DNA from: Spirochaetia bacterium
GTDB lineage: Bacteria; Spirochaetota; Spirochaetia; Treponematales; Treponemataceae
Assembly (NCBI GenBank): GCA_900769975.1
Contig: CAAGIR010000022.1
Span: 1 to 14,332, forward strand
DNA: 14,332 nucleotides
Direction of reading: 5' to 3'
Shown here: piece after piece, positions 1-6,465 of the stretch
Numbering within the stretch: the first letter of the stretch is position 1
Layout of the letters: the number at the start of each line of letters is the position of its first letter
Notes under the pieces: generated by a model
The model's input: the letters and a program-made list of their open reading frames with translations, nothing else
What the model was told of the DNA's origin: nothing
Databases searched by the model: none
Translations under genes and position numbers: made by a program

Positions 1-88
1 AATAGCCATAAGAGGTTTCCTTCGGTTTGTTGTTTTGTGGTAAAAACATTTTATCCGATTCAAACCTCTTTTTCTATCTTAGGCTATT
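1..88. other. Nested inverted repeat, candidate structured leader or terminator
   Basis: Three helices nest inside one another. Bases 1-7 pair with 82-88, 10-18 pair with 62-70 (9 bp), and 39-45 pair with 49-56 with one bulged T. The middle helix ends in CCTCTT and is followed by a short T-rich run, so it could terminate an upstream + strand gene. It also lies 55 bp before the membrane regulator start, so it could be a leader structure. GGTTTG at 24-29 could compete with the middle helix for bases 61-66. The element may extend left of the window. The pairing is seen in the sequence; the function is inferred, and no known RNA family was recognised. Confidence 0.4.
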
Positions 89-142
89 TTAGCCAATCCA
101 CAACTTTTGATTATAACTCTTTTAGTACAATTAGGAGAGTTT

Positions 143-961
143 ATGGAAAGTAATAAATTATTTACAAAATCTTTTAAGAATTTTATTCGTTTTGTTTCCT
201 TATTTGCATTAAGTGTTGTTATCTTTAGGGTTATTGAACTTTTTGTTTTCAATTGTACTTTTTACAATCATTCTGATAAGAATTGTTTTATTTCCGACAC
301 TGCAATGTTTTTTATTTATCTTATTGATGCTTTTGTTCTCATTTTATTAATTTTTACACCGACCAAATTTATTCTTTTTGGAATTATTTCTATTATTCAT
401 TCAATTACGATTCTTATTGACCAGCCTGAAAACAATATTGGAATTCTTCTCTTTTACACTGGAATTTTGGTATTAGCATTGACTGGATTTTTTCAAAAAA
501 AAGGCAAAATAAAAACTATCATTTTTACTCTACTTTTTCAAATTTTAATATTTTCTGAAATTCGTTTTGGAAAGCAGAGTTTTCTTCTTTCCATTTATTC
601 AAAACTAATTATTTTTTTTATAATAAATTTAATTCTTTTCTTTTCAGTTCAATTATGTTTAGATAAACTTATATTTACATACAATAAAGTTATCGATATT
701 TCTACATTTCTAGATTTGACAATACGTGATGCTGAATGGATTGAACTTATTCTTCGGGAAACAAAATACGAAACGATTGCTCGAAAATACAATCTTTCAG
801 AAGGAACTGTAAAAAATAATTTTGCTAGAATTTTTAGAATTTTAAATGTTAGCGATCGAATTCATTTTCTGTCTGTATATGGTGGCTGCAAAGTTATCTA
901 CGGAAATACAAAACACATAAAAGTTTTAACTTTTTTAAGAGATGTTTATTGGACAAAATGA
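143..961 (+). CDS. Membrane protein with C-terminal LuxR-type HTH
   Basis: A 272-residue predicted regulator. About six hydrophobic segments lie near residues 14-36, 54-71, 75-93, 97-117, 125-140 and 152-175. A GerE/LuxR-type DNA-binding domain follows at roughly 191-247, with the pattern LSEGTVKNN and then LNVSDRIHFL, typical of that family. This suggests a membrane-anchored one-component transcription factor that senses something in or at the membrane; no ligand or target can be named. The frame opens at a TTG at 107, but the ATG at 143 was chosen because AGGAG at 133-137 sits 5 bases before it. The gene is very AT-rich even for this window (about 27% GC in a sampled 60 bases). No operon partner is visible. 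Confidence 0.8.
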   Translation: MESNKLFTKSFKNFIRFVSLFALSVVIFRVIELFVFNCTFYNHSDKNCFISDTAMFFIYLIDAFVLILLIFTPTKFILFGIISIIHSITILIDQPENNIGILLFYTGILVLALTGFFQKKGKIKTIIFTLLFQILIFSEIRFGKQSFLLSIYSKLIIFFIINLILFFSVQLCLDKLIFTYNKVIDISTFLDLTIRDAEWIELILRETKYETIARKYNLSEGTVKNNFARIFRILNVSDRIHFLSVYGGCKVIYGNTKHIKVLTFLRDVYWTK

Positions 962-1015
962 TTTTATGCACAATCTGTTTACGTATCAAGAATAATTGTT
1001 TATGTTATAATAATA

Positions 1016-1045
1016 GCGGTGTGCAATTTTAAGGAACGTATAAAT
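1016..1045. repeat. Direct repeat copy 1, left of the hairpin cluster
   Basis: A ~30 bp sequence beginning GCGGTGTGCAATTTTAAGGA. It recurs at 1161-1189 with one substitution in the first 21 bases and a small indel near the end. The two copies bracket the three hairpins. A TATAAT at 1006-1011 lies just upstream, but no convincing -35 goes with it. Confidence 0.7.
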
Positions 1046-1088
1046 CAAATGGCTGAAATGGTGCCATTTGATTTAACTTAGAGTTTCT
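1041..1088 (+). repeat. Dispersed hairpin repeat, copy A
   Basis: A perfect 13 bp stem (1041-1053 with 1063-1075) closes a 9-base loop at 1054-1062, followed by a conserved 13-base tail at 1076-1088. The reverse complement of the whole 48 bp matches 14136-14183 at 45 of 48 positions, and the three mismatches all fall in the loop. No T-tract follows the stem, so it is not a classical intrinsic terminator. It probably belongs to a REP- or MITE-like intergenic family. Confidence 0.75.
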
Positions 1089-1099
1089 GGCGAAACTCT
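1080..1099. repeat. Second hairpin of the cluster
   Basis: An 8 bp perfect stem (AGAGTTTC at 1080-1087 with GAAACTCT at 1092-1099) around the tetraloop TGGC, extendable by a T-G pair at 1079/1100. Its left arm overlaps the tail of the dispersed repeat. No U-run follows. Confidence 0.6.
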
Positions 1100-1110
1100 G
1101 TTATTAAAAT

Positions 1111-1128
1111 GTTCGCGAAGTCGCGAAC
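1111..1128. repeat. Third hairpin of the cluster, GC-rich palindrome
   Basis: GTTCGCG at 1111-1117 pairs with CGCGAAC at 1122-1128 across a four-base loop AAGT. It is much richer in GC than the surrounding intergenic DNA and has no T-tract. With the two hairpins before it, it forms a tight three-hairpin array between the regulator gene and ruvA. Confidence 0.6.
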
Positions 1129-1160
1129 GCAATTGCAATCCTCGACAGTTGAAACTTTCT

Positions 1161-1189
1161 GCGGTATGCAATTTTAAGGAAGGATAAAT
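1161..1189. repeat. Direct repeat copy 2, right of the hairpin cluster
   Basis: Begins GCGGTATGCAATTTTAAGGA and corresponds to 1016-1045. The pair flanks about 115 bp holding the three hairpins, as expected if the cluster inserted and duplicated flanking DNA, or if the whole stretch is a composite repeat unit. Confidence 0.7.
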
Positions 1190-1190
1190 T

Positions 1191-1221
1191 TTGGCACATT
1201 ATTCTAAATTCTCTTTATAAA
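1191..1221 (+). promoter_or_regulatory. Possible sigma70-type promoter for ruvAB
   Basis: TTGGCA at 1191-1196 and TATAAA at 1216-1221 are separated by 19 bp, slightly longer than ideal. The predicted transcript would start about 20 bases before the ruvA ATG. It is the best promoter match between the hairpin cluster and ruvA, but still weak. Confidence 0.3.
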
Positions 1222-1248
1222 AAATAAATTTTGAGGTATTATAATTTT

Positions 1249-1863
1249 ATGTTTAATTCAATTACAGGAATTGTAACGGCAAAAAGTGCAAAACTTCTTT
1301 ACCTTGAAAACAACGGAATAGAATGGGAAATTAATGTTCCCGACAGCAATCTTGAAATGATTGGTTCTGTTGGTTCTGAAGCGAAAATTTATACATGGCT
1401 TTTGCATACTGATGTTTTAATGAGTCTTTACGGTTTTTCTTCGGTACAGGAACGTTCTGTTTTTCTTGATTTGCTTAAGGTTGATGGGGTTGGACCAAAA
1501 GGTGCCTTGAAAATTATGAGTTCTGTTTCAAGTACAAGACTTATGGAAGTTTTGGAAAAAGGCGATTTGGAAATGCTTGAAAAAATTCCTGGTATCGGTA
1601 AAAAAACTGCCGGCAAAATGATGCTTGCCTTGAAAGGAAAAATAAAAATTTCTGAAAGCGATGGTAATAAAAGTTCTGGTTTTTCCAACGGATTTTCTGA
1701 TGTCATCAATTCTCTTGCAGCTATGGGATATGATAAAAAAATTGTTGAACAGAAAGTGTCTCAATTGCTGGAGGAATTACAGTCTTCTCCTGGATTTTCA
1801 GAAAAATCTCAAAAAGAAAAAGAAGACATCATTTTTAGGCGTGCAATTGTGGGATTATCATAA
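1249..1863 (+). CDS. ruvA: Holliday junction branch migration protein RuvA
   Basis: A 204-residue protein, the usual RuvA length. RuvA tetramers bind four-way DNA junctions and recruit RuvB for branch migration in recombinational repair. An N-terminal OB-fold domain (1-65) is followed by two helix-hairpin-helix motifs, VDGVGPKGALKI near 78-89 and IPGIGKKTAGK at 113-123. A charged Ser-rich linker (132-147) leads to the C-terminal RuvB-binding domain, which has LAAMGY at 156-161. An in-frame TTG at 1231 lies upstream, but the ATG at 1249 gives the typical N-terminus MFNSITGIV; GAGG at 1233-1236 is a slightly distant ribosome-binding site. The stop overlaps the ruvB start by one base (TAATG), so the two are probably translationally coupled. 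Confidence 0.96.
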   Translation: MFNSITGIVTAKSAKLLYLENNGIEWEINVPDSNLEMIGSVGSEAKIYTWLLHTDVLMSLYGFSSVQERSVFLDLLKVDGVGPKGALKIMSSVSSTRLMEVLEKGDLEMLEKIPGIGKKTAGKMMLALKGKIKISESDGNKSSGFSNGFSDVINSLAAMGYDKKIVEQKVSQLLEELQSSPGFSEKSQKEKEDIIFRRAIVGLS

Positions 1864-2912
1864 TGGAAAATACAGATAACGAAAATTACAGTGCTATTGT
1901 TAGGGCAGATTTAAAAAATTCTTTTGATGAACAGGATAATTCTCTCAGGCCACAGCTTTTAAACGATTTTCTGGGACAGGAAAACATTAAACGGAATTTA
2001 AAAACTTTTATTCAGGCCGCAAAAGCCCGCCAGGAACCTCTGGACCATCTGCTTTTGATAGGACCTCCAGGACTTGGTAAAACTACTCTGGCACAGATTA
2101 CGGCTCATGAACTGGGTGTAGATTTTAAAGTGACAAGTGCTCCTGCTCTGGAAAAACCAAAAGACCTTGCGGGAATTTTAAGTACGATTACTGAAAGAAC
2201 TGTTTTTTTTATTGATGAAATTCACCGCTTAAAACCCGCCATAGAAGAAATGCTTTACATTGCTATGGAAGATTTTGAACTTGACTGGATTATTGGACAG
2301 GGTGCGGCTGCCAGAACTGTTCGTATTCCTATTCCGCCATTTACGCTCATTGGTGCTACAACAAAAGCAGGAAGTGTTTCGTCTCCATTGCGTTCCAGAT
2401 TCGGTTTTATTCCACGTTTTGAATTTTACACGCAAAAAGAACTTGCCTTGATTATTAAACGTTCTGCAACTATTCTTGAAGTTGAAATAGAAGAAAATGC
2501 AGCGTTACTTCTGGCTCAATGCTGCAGAGGCACTCCTCGTGTTGCAAACAGAGTTTTGCGCCGAATGAGGGATTTTGCACAGATTGGCGGAGATGGAATT
2601 ATTACTGTAGAAATTGTTGAAGCAGGTTTGAAAAGGCTTGAAATTGATGAAATGGGGCTTGAAAAATATGACAGGGAAATTCTTCTTTCGATTATTAATA
2701 ATTTTGGAGGCGGTCCTGTAGGTGCTGAAACGCTTGCTATAAGCATTGGTGAAAGTATGGATACGCTTGAAGATTATTATGAACCTTATTTAATTCAATG
2801 CGGTTTGCTTCAAAGAACTCCACGAGGAAGAACTGTTACGGACAAAGCTTATAAACATTTGGGTTTGAAAAACAACACTTTTAAGGAAGACGATAATAGT
2901 CTTGGTTTGTAG
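1863..2912 (+). CDS. ruvB: Holliday junction DNA helicase RuvB
   Basis: A 349-residue AAA+ ATPase of normal family length. It forms the hexameric motor that pumps DNA through the RuvA-bound junction. Visible motifs are Walker A GPPGLGKTT at 67-75, Walker B FFIDEIH at 115-121, sensor I around GATTKAG at 164-170, the arginine-finger segment SPLRSRFG at 174-181 and sensor II RGTPRVANR at 222-230. The C-terminal winged helix ends in QRTPRGRTVTDKAY at 317-330. The ATG shares a base with the ruvA stop, and no separate strong Shine-Dalgarno is seen, which fits coupling. No ruvC lies in the window. An unusual GC-rich spacer separates it from queA. Confidence 0.97.
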   Translation: MENTDNENYSAIVRADLKNSFDEQDNSLRPQLLNDFLGQENIKRNLKTFIQAAKARQEPLDHLLLIGPPGLGKTTLAQITAHELGVDFKVTSAPALEKPKDLAGILSTITERTVFFIDEIHRLKPAIEEMLYIAMEDFELDWIIGQGAAARTVRIPIPPFTLIGATTKAGSVSSPLRSRFGFIPRFEFYTQKELALIIKRSATILEVEIEENAALLLAQCCRGTPRVANRVLRRMRDFAQIGGDGIITVEIVEAGLKRLEIDEMGLEKYDREILLSIINNFGGGPVGAETLAISIGESMDTLEDYYEPYLIQCGLLQRTPRGRTVTDKAYKHLGLKNNTFKEDDNSLGL

Positions 2913-2940
2913 ATGTAAGAATTCTAATGGTGGTGTCTGA

Positions 2941-3075
2941 TTTGCGTGGAGCGTGGAACTGTGCCGAAGGCAGCCACTGGAGCGAGGAACGAAGCGAGCT
3001 TGCGAGCGTAGTGACGAGTGAAGCGGCCGAACGTGAGTGAGCAGTGAAAGGCGACTGACAGGATAATGCTCGCCC
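2941..3075. other. GC-rich, G/A-biased intergenic island
   Basis: Between ruvB and queA, 67 of 110 bases at 2951-3060 are G or C, far above the AT-rich surroundings, and one strand is strongly G/A-biased. It consists of imperfect 4-5 base units resembling AGCG, AACG and AGTG, with only a small hairpin (TGCC-GAA-GGCA at 2962-2972). GCGAGC within it can pair with GCTCGC at 3068-3073. No gene, promoter or known RNA motif was recognised. It may be a dispersed intergenic repeat or an acquired segment. Confidence 0.5.
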
Positions 3076-3100
3076 TAAATAAAAAAAAATAGGACTTTTT

Positions 3101-4174
3101 ATGAATACTAGTGATTTTAATTTTGATTTGCCACAGGAATTGATTGCCCAACACCCAAGTGGAATTCGCGGTCAAGATAAACTGATGCTTTTGGGAAGAA
3201 AGGACGGCAGCGTTCAACATTTTATGATGGATAATTTGCCTGATTTGATTTTGCCCGGCACTTTGATGGTGTTTAATAACAGTCGTGTAAGAAGGGCTCG
3301 TGTTTATGGTATTAAGGAAACGACTGGGCGTGAAACTGAATTTATGTTTTTGAATACGATTAACAAAGATTGTACTGTCTGGAATGTAATGGTAAAAAAT
3401 GCGAAAAAACAGAAGCCTGGTATGAAATATAAATTTCCTGACGGTTCTGTTGCAAAAATTGTGGAGCATGCTGGTAATGACGGTACGGAATTCAGGGCGT
3501 TGCAGTTTGATTTTGTTGTTGATGAGGATTGGTTTGAAAGAAACGGTCACATTCCTTTGCCGCCGTACATTAAGCGTGGTGATACTCAGGAAGACAGTGA
3601 AAGGTATCAGAATGTTTATGCAAATATGACTGGTTCTGCTGCCTGCCCTACTGCGGGGCTTCATTTTACAAACGAAATGCTTGCAAAGCTGGATTCTCTG
3701 GGAATTGAACGGACTTTTGTTACGCTTCATGTGGGGCTTGGTACTTTTTTGCCTGTTCGTGAAAAAGAAATTGAAAACCACAAAATGCATGAAGAATGGT
3801 ATTCTATTAGTGTGGAAACGGCTCAGAAAATTAATAAAGCGAAAGCGGAAGGCAGGCCTGTTCTGGCTGTGGGTACTACAAGTGTCAGAACTTTGGAAAG
3901 TGCGGCCCAGAAAATTATTTTAAATGGCGGTAAACCTGGTAATGACGGTCAATGGGTGGAAAGTGGCACTTCTTCTACGAGCATTTTTATGTACCCTGGA
4001 TATGATTTTAAAGTTGTTGACCAAATGTTTACGAATTTTCATACTCCAGAAAGTACTTTGATTATGCTGGTCAGTGCTTTTGCGGGGCGTGAAAATATTC
4101 TTAATGCCTACAAACAGGCTGTTGAGGAAAAATACAGATTTTTTTCGTACGGTGACTGTATGTTTATAAGATAA
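3101..4174 (+). CDS. queA: S-adenosylmethionine:tRNA ribosyltransferase-isomerase
   Basis: A 357-residue cytoplasmic enzyme, slightly longer than many QueA proteins. It transfers and rearranges the ribose of SAM onto 7-aminomethyl-7-deazaguanine at the tRNA wobble base, giving epoxyqueuosine. Family landmarks are an N-terminal FDLPQELIAQHP (8-19), IPLPPYI (151-157), PTAGLHFT (183-190), HVGLGTF (210-216), HKMHEEW (227-233), AVGTTSVRTLES (256-267), TNFHTPESTLIMLVSAF (311-327) and a C-terminal YRFFSYGDCMFI (345-356). The residue before PTAGLHF is Cys where I recall Ala in most homologues. AGGA at 3091-3094 precedes the ATG. Linkage of ruvA, ruvB and queA is known in other bacteria, but here the GC-rich spacer intervenes. 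Tgt, the partner enzyme, is not in the window. Confidence 0.95.
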   Translation: MNTSDFNFDLPQELIAQHPSGIRGQDKLMLLGRKDGSVQHFMMDNLPDLILPGTLMVFNNSRVRRARVYGIKETTGRETEFMFLNTINKDCTVWNVMVKNAKKQKPGMKYKFPDGSVAKIVEHAGNDGTEFRALQFDFVVDEDWFERNGHIPLPPYIKRGDTQEDSERYQNVYANMTGSAACPTAGLHFTNEMLAKLDSLGIERTFVTLHVGLGTFLPVREKEIENHKMHEEWYSISVETAQKINKAKAEGRPVLAVGTTSVRTLESAAQKIILNGGKPGNDGQWVESGTSSTSIFMYPGYDFKVVDQMFTNFHTPESTLIMLVSAFAGRENILNAYKQAVEEKYRFFSYGDCMFIR

Positions 4175-4194
4175 AATAATATTTGAAACTTTGT

Positions 4195-4223
4195 TTGCCA
4201 AATTTTGTTTTGCCGTTTATAAT
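4195..4223 (+). promoter_or_regulatory. Sigma70-type promoter for the TGS/kinase gene
   Basis: TTGCCA at 4195-4200 and a perfect TATAAT at 4218-4223 are separated by exactly 17 bp, in the gap after queA. A transcript from here would have a ~75-base leader. The 7 bp pairing 4224-4230 with 4256-4262, followed by a T-run, overlaps the expected start site and could instead end queA transcripts. Confidence 0.6.
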
Positions 4224-4304
4224 TAAAGTGTATTTGCAATAATAATTTGTGCGGACGCTTTATTTTTTGCATCTTTATTTTATGTTTATTTACTGGAGAT
4301 TTTT

Positions 4305-5975
4305 ATGGCTGAAAAACTTAACATCTGTCTGATTGAAAATGGCGAAAAAACTACTTTAACTATTGATGAAGGAACAGAAGTTTATTCGATTATCGATAAA
4401 TTCAAAACTCCAAAAGAAAAAATTTATGGTATAAAAATTAATAATGAAATATGTGCTTTAAATTCAAAAGTAACTTATGAATGTGATATAGAACCTGTTT
4501 TAAGCAACACAAAAAATGGTGCAGAAATTTACCGCCGTTCGCTTTGTTTTGTTCTGGCGGCAGCGGCTCATAATGTGTGTCCCGAAAAACGTCTTTTGGT
4601 GGGTCACAGTTTGGGACATGGTTATTATTATACTTTTGACGGAGAATCTTCTGTTTCTAATGACTTAATTAATGCTTTACGAAAAGAAATGGAAACAATC
4701 ATTGCCTCTGATATTGTTATCAAATCAAAAAGAGTGTCTTATCAGTCGGCATGCAAAATTTTTGACAAACTTTGCCTTAAAGAAACACGTAAACAGCTGG
4801 ATTTTAATTGTCCTCCTTTCGTTACGGTCAATATTCTGGAAGATTATTTTGCTGATATTTTTATATCGCCGCTTGTTATATCTACTGGAGTTTTAAATCT
4901 TTTTGATGTGCTGCAATATAAAAGCGGATTTTTACTTCGTTTTCCTAAATCTTCTGACCCTGACCGTCTGGAAAGTTTTGTGGACCAGCCTAAACTTTAC
5001 GAAATTTATGAAAGATATAAAGAATGGGGACGTAAAGTTGGCGTAACTTCTGTGGGTTCTTTAAATAAACTGATTTCTGATAGAAAAATTAATGATTTTA
5101 TCGATATTACAGAAACTTACCAGCAAAAAAACATTTCAAAAATTGCTTCGCAGATTGTTCAGAAGGGAACTGTTCGTGTTATTTTAATTGCAGGTCCTTC
5201 TTCTTCTGGAAAAACTACATCTGCTAAAAAACTTGCACTCGAACTACAGGCAATGGGATACAAACCAAAAATTATCAGTCTTGACTGTTATTATGCTGGT
5301 CATGATAAAACGCCACTGGATGAAAACGGTAAACCTGATTTTGAATGTCTGGAAGCGTTGAACGTCGAACTTTTAAATAATAATCTGGTTGATTTATTTG
5401 CGGGTAAAGAAGTTACAATTCCAAGTTATGATTTTCATTCCGGCACAAGCTATTTTGAAGAAAAAAACAGAATGTCACTTGCTGATAATGAACTTTTAAT
5501 TCTCGAAGGTATTCATGGATTAAATGATAAACTAACGCCTCGTGTTCCTCAGGAATATAAATTCAAAATATATCTTTCTGCATTAACTCAATTAAATCTT
5601 GATGATCACAACCGCATTTCTACTAGCGATAACAGATTAATCCGCCGTATTGTGCGCGATAACAATTTTAGGGGTAAACCTGCAGCTGGTACTATTGATA
5701 TGTGGCCAAGCGTTACAAGAGGCGAATTACTGCACATTTTCCCTTTCCAAAACAATGCTGATGCTGTTTTAAATACCGCTTTGGATTATGAACTTTCTGT
5801 TTTGCGTGTTTATGCGGCTCCGCTTTTGCGTCAGGTAAAACCTACAGAATCTGCTTATAGTGAAGCACGCCGTTTACTTTCGTTTTTGGAAAATTTTGCA
5901 ACTATACCACCGACAGAAGTTCCTGAACGTTCAATCATAAGGGAATTTATTGGAGGAAGTGCATTTAAATACTAA
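4305..5975 (+). CDS. TGS and ThrRS-like domain fused to uridine kinase-like P-loop kinase
   Basis: A 556-residue fusion of a type annotated as nucleoside or uridine kinase in spirochaetes, Thermotoga and clostridia. Residues 1-65 resemble a TGS domain. Residues 75-215 resemble the second additional domain of threonyl-tRNA synthetase, with GHSLGHGYYYTFD at 100-112. Residues 285-510 form a Udk/phosphoribulokinase-type kinase: P-loop GPSSSGKTT (297-305), LDCYY (326-330), a Walker B-like LLILEGIHGL (397-406) and an Arg-rich lid near SDNRLIRRIVRD (441-452). By eye alignment to E. coli ThrRS, all four metal-binding editing residues are replaced (Phe82, Ala86, Phe186, Leu190), so editing activity is unlikely. 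The substrate is not certain. GGAGA at 4295-4299 supports the ATG. The gene converges with fliJ, leaving 55 bp and no strong terminator. Confidence 0.85.
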   Translation: MAEKLNICLIENGEKTTLTIDEGTEVYSIIDKFKTPKEKIYGIKINNEICALNSKVTYECDIEPVLSNTKNGAEIYRRSLCFVLAAAAHNVCPEKRLLVGHSLGHGYYYTFDGESSVSNDLINALRKEMETIIASDIVIKSKRVSYQSACKIFDKLCLKETRKQLDFNCPPFVTVNILEDYFADIFISPLVISTGVLNLFDVLQYKSGFLLRFPKSSDPDRLESFVDQPKLYEIYERYKEWGRKVGVTSVGSLNKLISDRKINDFIDITETYQQKNISKIASQIVQKGTVRVILIAGPSSSGKTTSAKKLALELQAMGYKPKIISLDCYYAGHDKTPLDENGKPDFECLEALNVELLNNNLVDLFAGKEVTIPSYDFHSGTSYFEEKNRMSLADNELLILEGIHGLNDKLTPRVPQEYKFKIYLSALTQLNLDDHNRISTSDNRLIRRIVRDNNFRGKPAAGTIDMWPSVTRGELLHIFPFQNNADAVLNTALDYELSVLRVYAAPLLRQVKPTESAYSEARRLLSFLENFATIPPTEVPERSIIREFIGGSAFKY

Positions 5976-6030
5976 TTATAGTAATTTTAATGCTTGATTT
6001 TCGCAAATTTTTATTTTTCTCAAAAAAAAA

Positions 6031-6462
6031 TTAATTCACCGATTTGCTTTTTGTTCCTGCTGCTTCGTCTATTGCTTCTGCTTCTTCATAATCGGCAGCG
6101 TCTTTCCATTCTTCTTTTTTTCTTTCTTTCAGTTTTTCCAGGGCTATTGTTTTTTTCATACATTCTTGCAAAACGCTTCTTTTTTCTTCGGTTATGATAT
6201 TTGCCTGAGCCAGTTCTTTTAAAAGTTCTTCTTTTTGATAGTTTAACAGATTTTTGTATCTGCTTTGTGCAATAATGTCGTCAAAACTACTTGTACTGTT
6301 TACACTTTGGTTTGAAACAACAAACTGCTGTGCAATCATTTCAAGATTTTCTTTTATACGTGCTTCTTCTGCCAGAGCCTTTGCCAGTTCCGCTTCGGCT
6401 TCCTGTTTTTCAAAATTTCTGTATTCTAATACTTTTTCCAGTTCAAATGAAAATTTTTTCAT
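6031..6462 (-). CDS. fliJ: Flagellar export protein FliJ
   Basis: A 143-residue, highly charged, almost wholly alpha-helical protein that should form the FliJ antiparallel coiled coil. It begins MKKFSFELEKVLEYRN, a typical FliJ start, and is rich in Glu, Lys and Ala throughout. FliJ sits in the centre of the FliI hexamer, resembles the ATP-synthase stalk and couples the ATPase to the export gate. It is the last gene of the flagellar block: its ATG begins three bases after the fliI stop, and its AGGA ribosome-binding site lies inside the end of fliI. The Lys-rich tail and overall sequence are poorly conserved, as usual for FliJ; position and N-terminus carry the call. Confidence 0.88.
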   Translation of the reverse strand: MKKFSFELEKVLEYRNFEKQEAEAELAKALAEEARIKENLEMIAQQFVVSNQSVNSTSSFDDIIAQSRYKNLLNYQKEELLKELAQANIITEEKRSVLQECMKKTIALEKLKERKKEEWKDAADYEEAEAIDEAAGTKSKSVN

Positions 6463-6465
6463 ATT

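Noticed and set aside
1041..1128. CRISPR-like array
   Set aside because: The three hairpins differ in sequence and are not separated by regular spacers, and no cas gene is present.
1192..1206. TGGCAC resembling the -24 box of a sigma54 promoter before ruvA
   Set aside because: The required GC of the -12 box is absent at the correct spacing (the sequence continues ATTATTCTAA).
962..1248. tRNA or other standard RNA gene
   Set aside because: No cloverleaf, T-loop motif or known RNA signature was found; the pairing is limited to local hairpins.
1528..1764. Minus-strand frames inside ruvA
   Set aside because: They are shadows of the conserved RuvA helix-hairpin-helix and domain III coding sequence.
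2927..3040. A 37-codon + strand frame through the GC-rich island
   Set aside because: No ribosome-binding site precedes its ATG, and its composition simply follows the G/A-biased repeat. It is more likely accidental.
2924..3790. A 288-codon minus-strand frame across the island and queA
   Set aside because: It is mostly antisense to queA, whose conserved motifs fix the coding strand. The translation is rich in His, Phe and Ser, with no recognisable domain.
4224..4262. Intrinsic terminator after queA (TAAAGTG with CGCTTTA, then a T-run)
   Set aside because: The stem is only 7 bp with a G-T pair and a 25-base loop, and it begins immediately after a strong -10 box. It is noted under the promoter and not listed separately.
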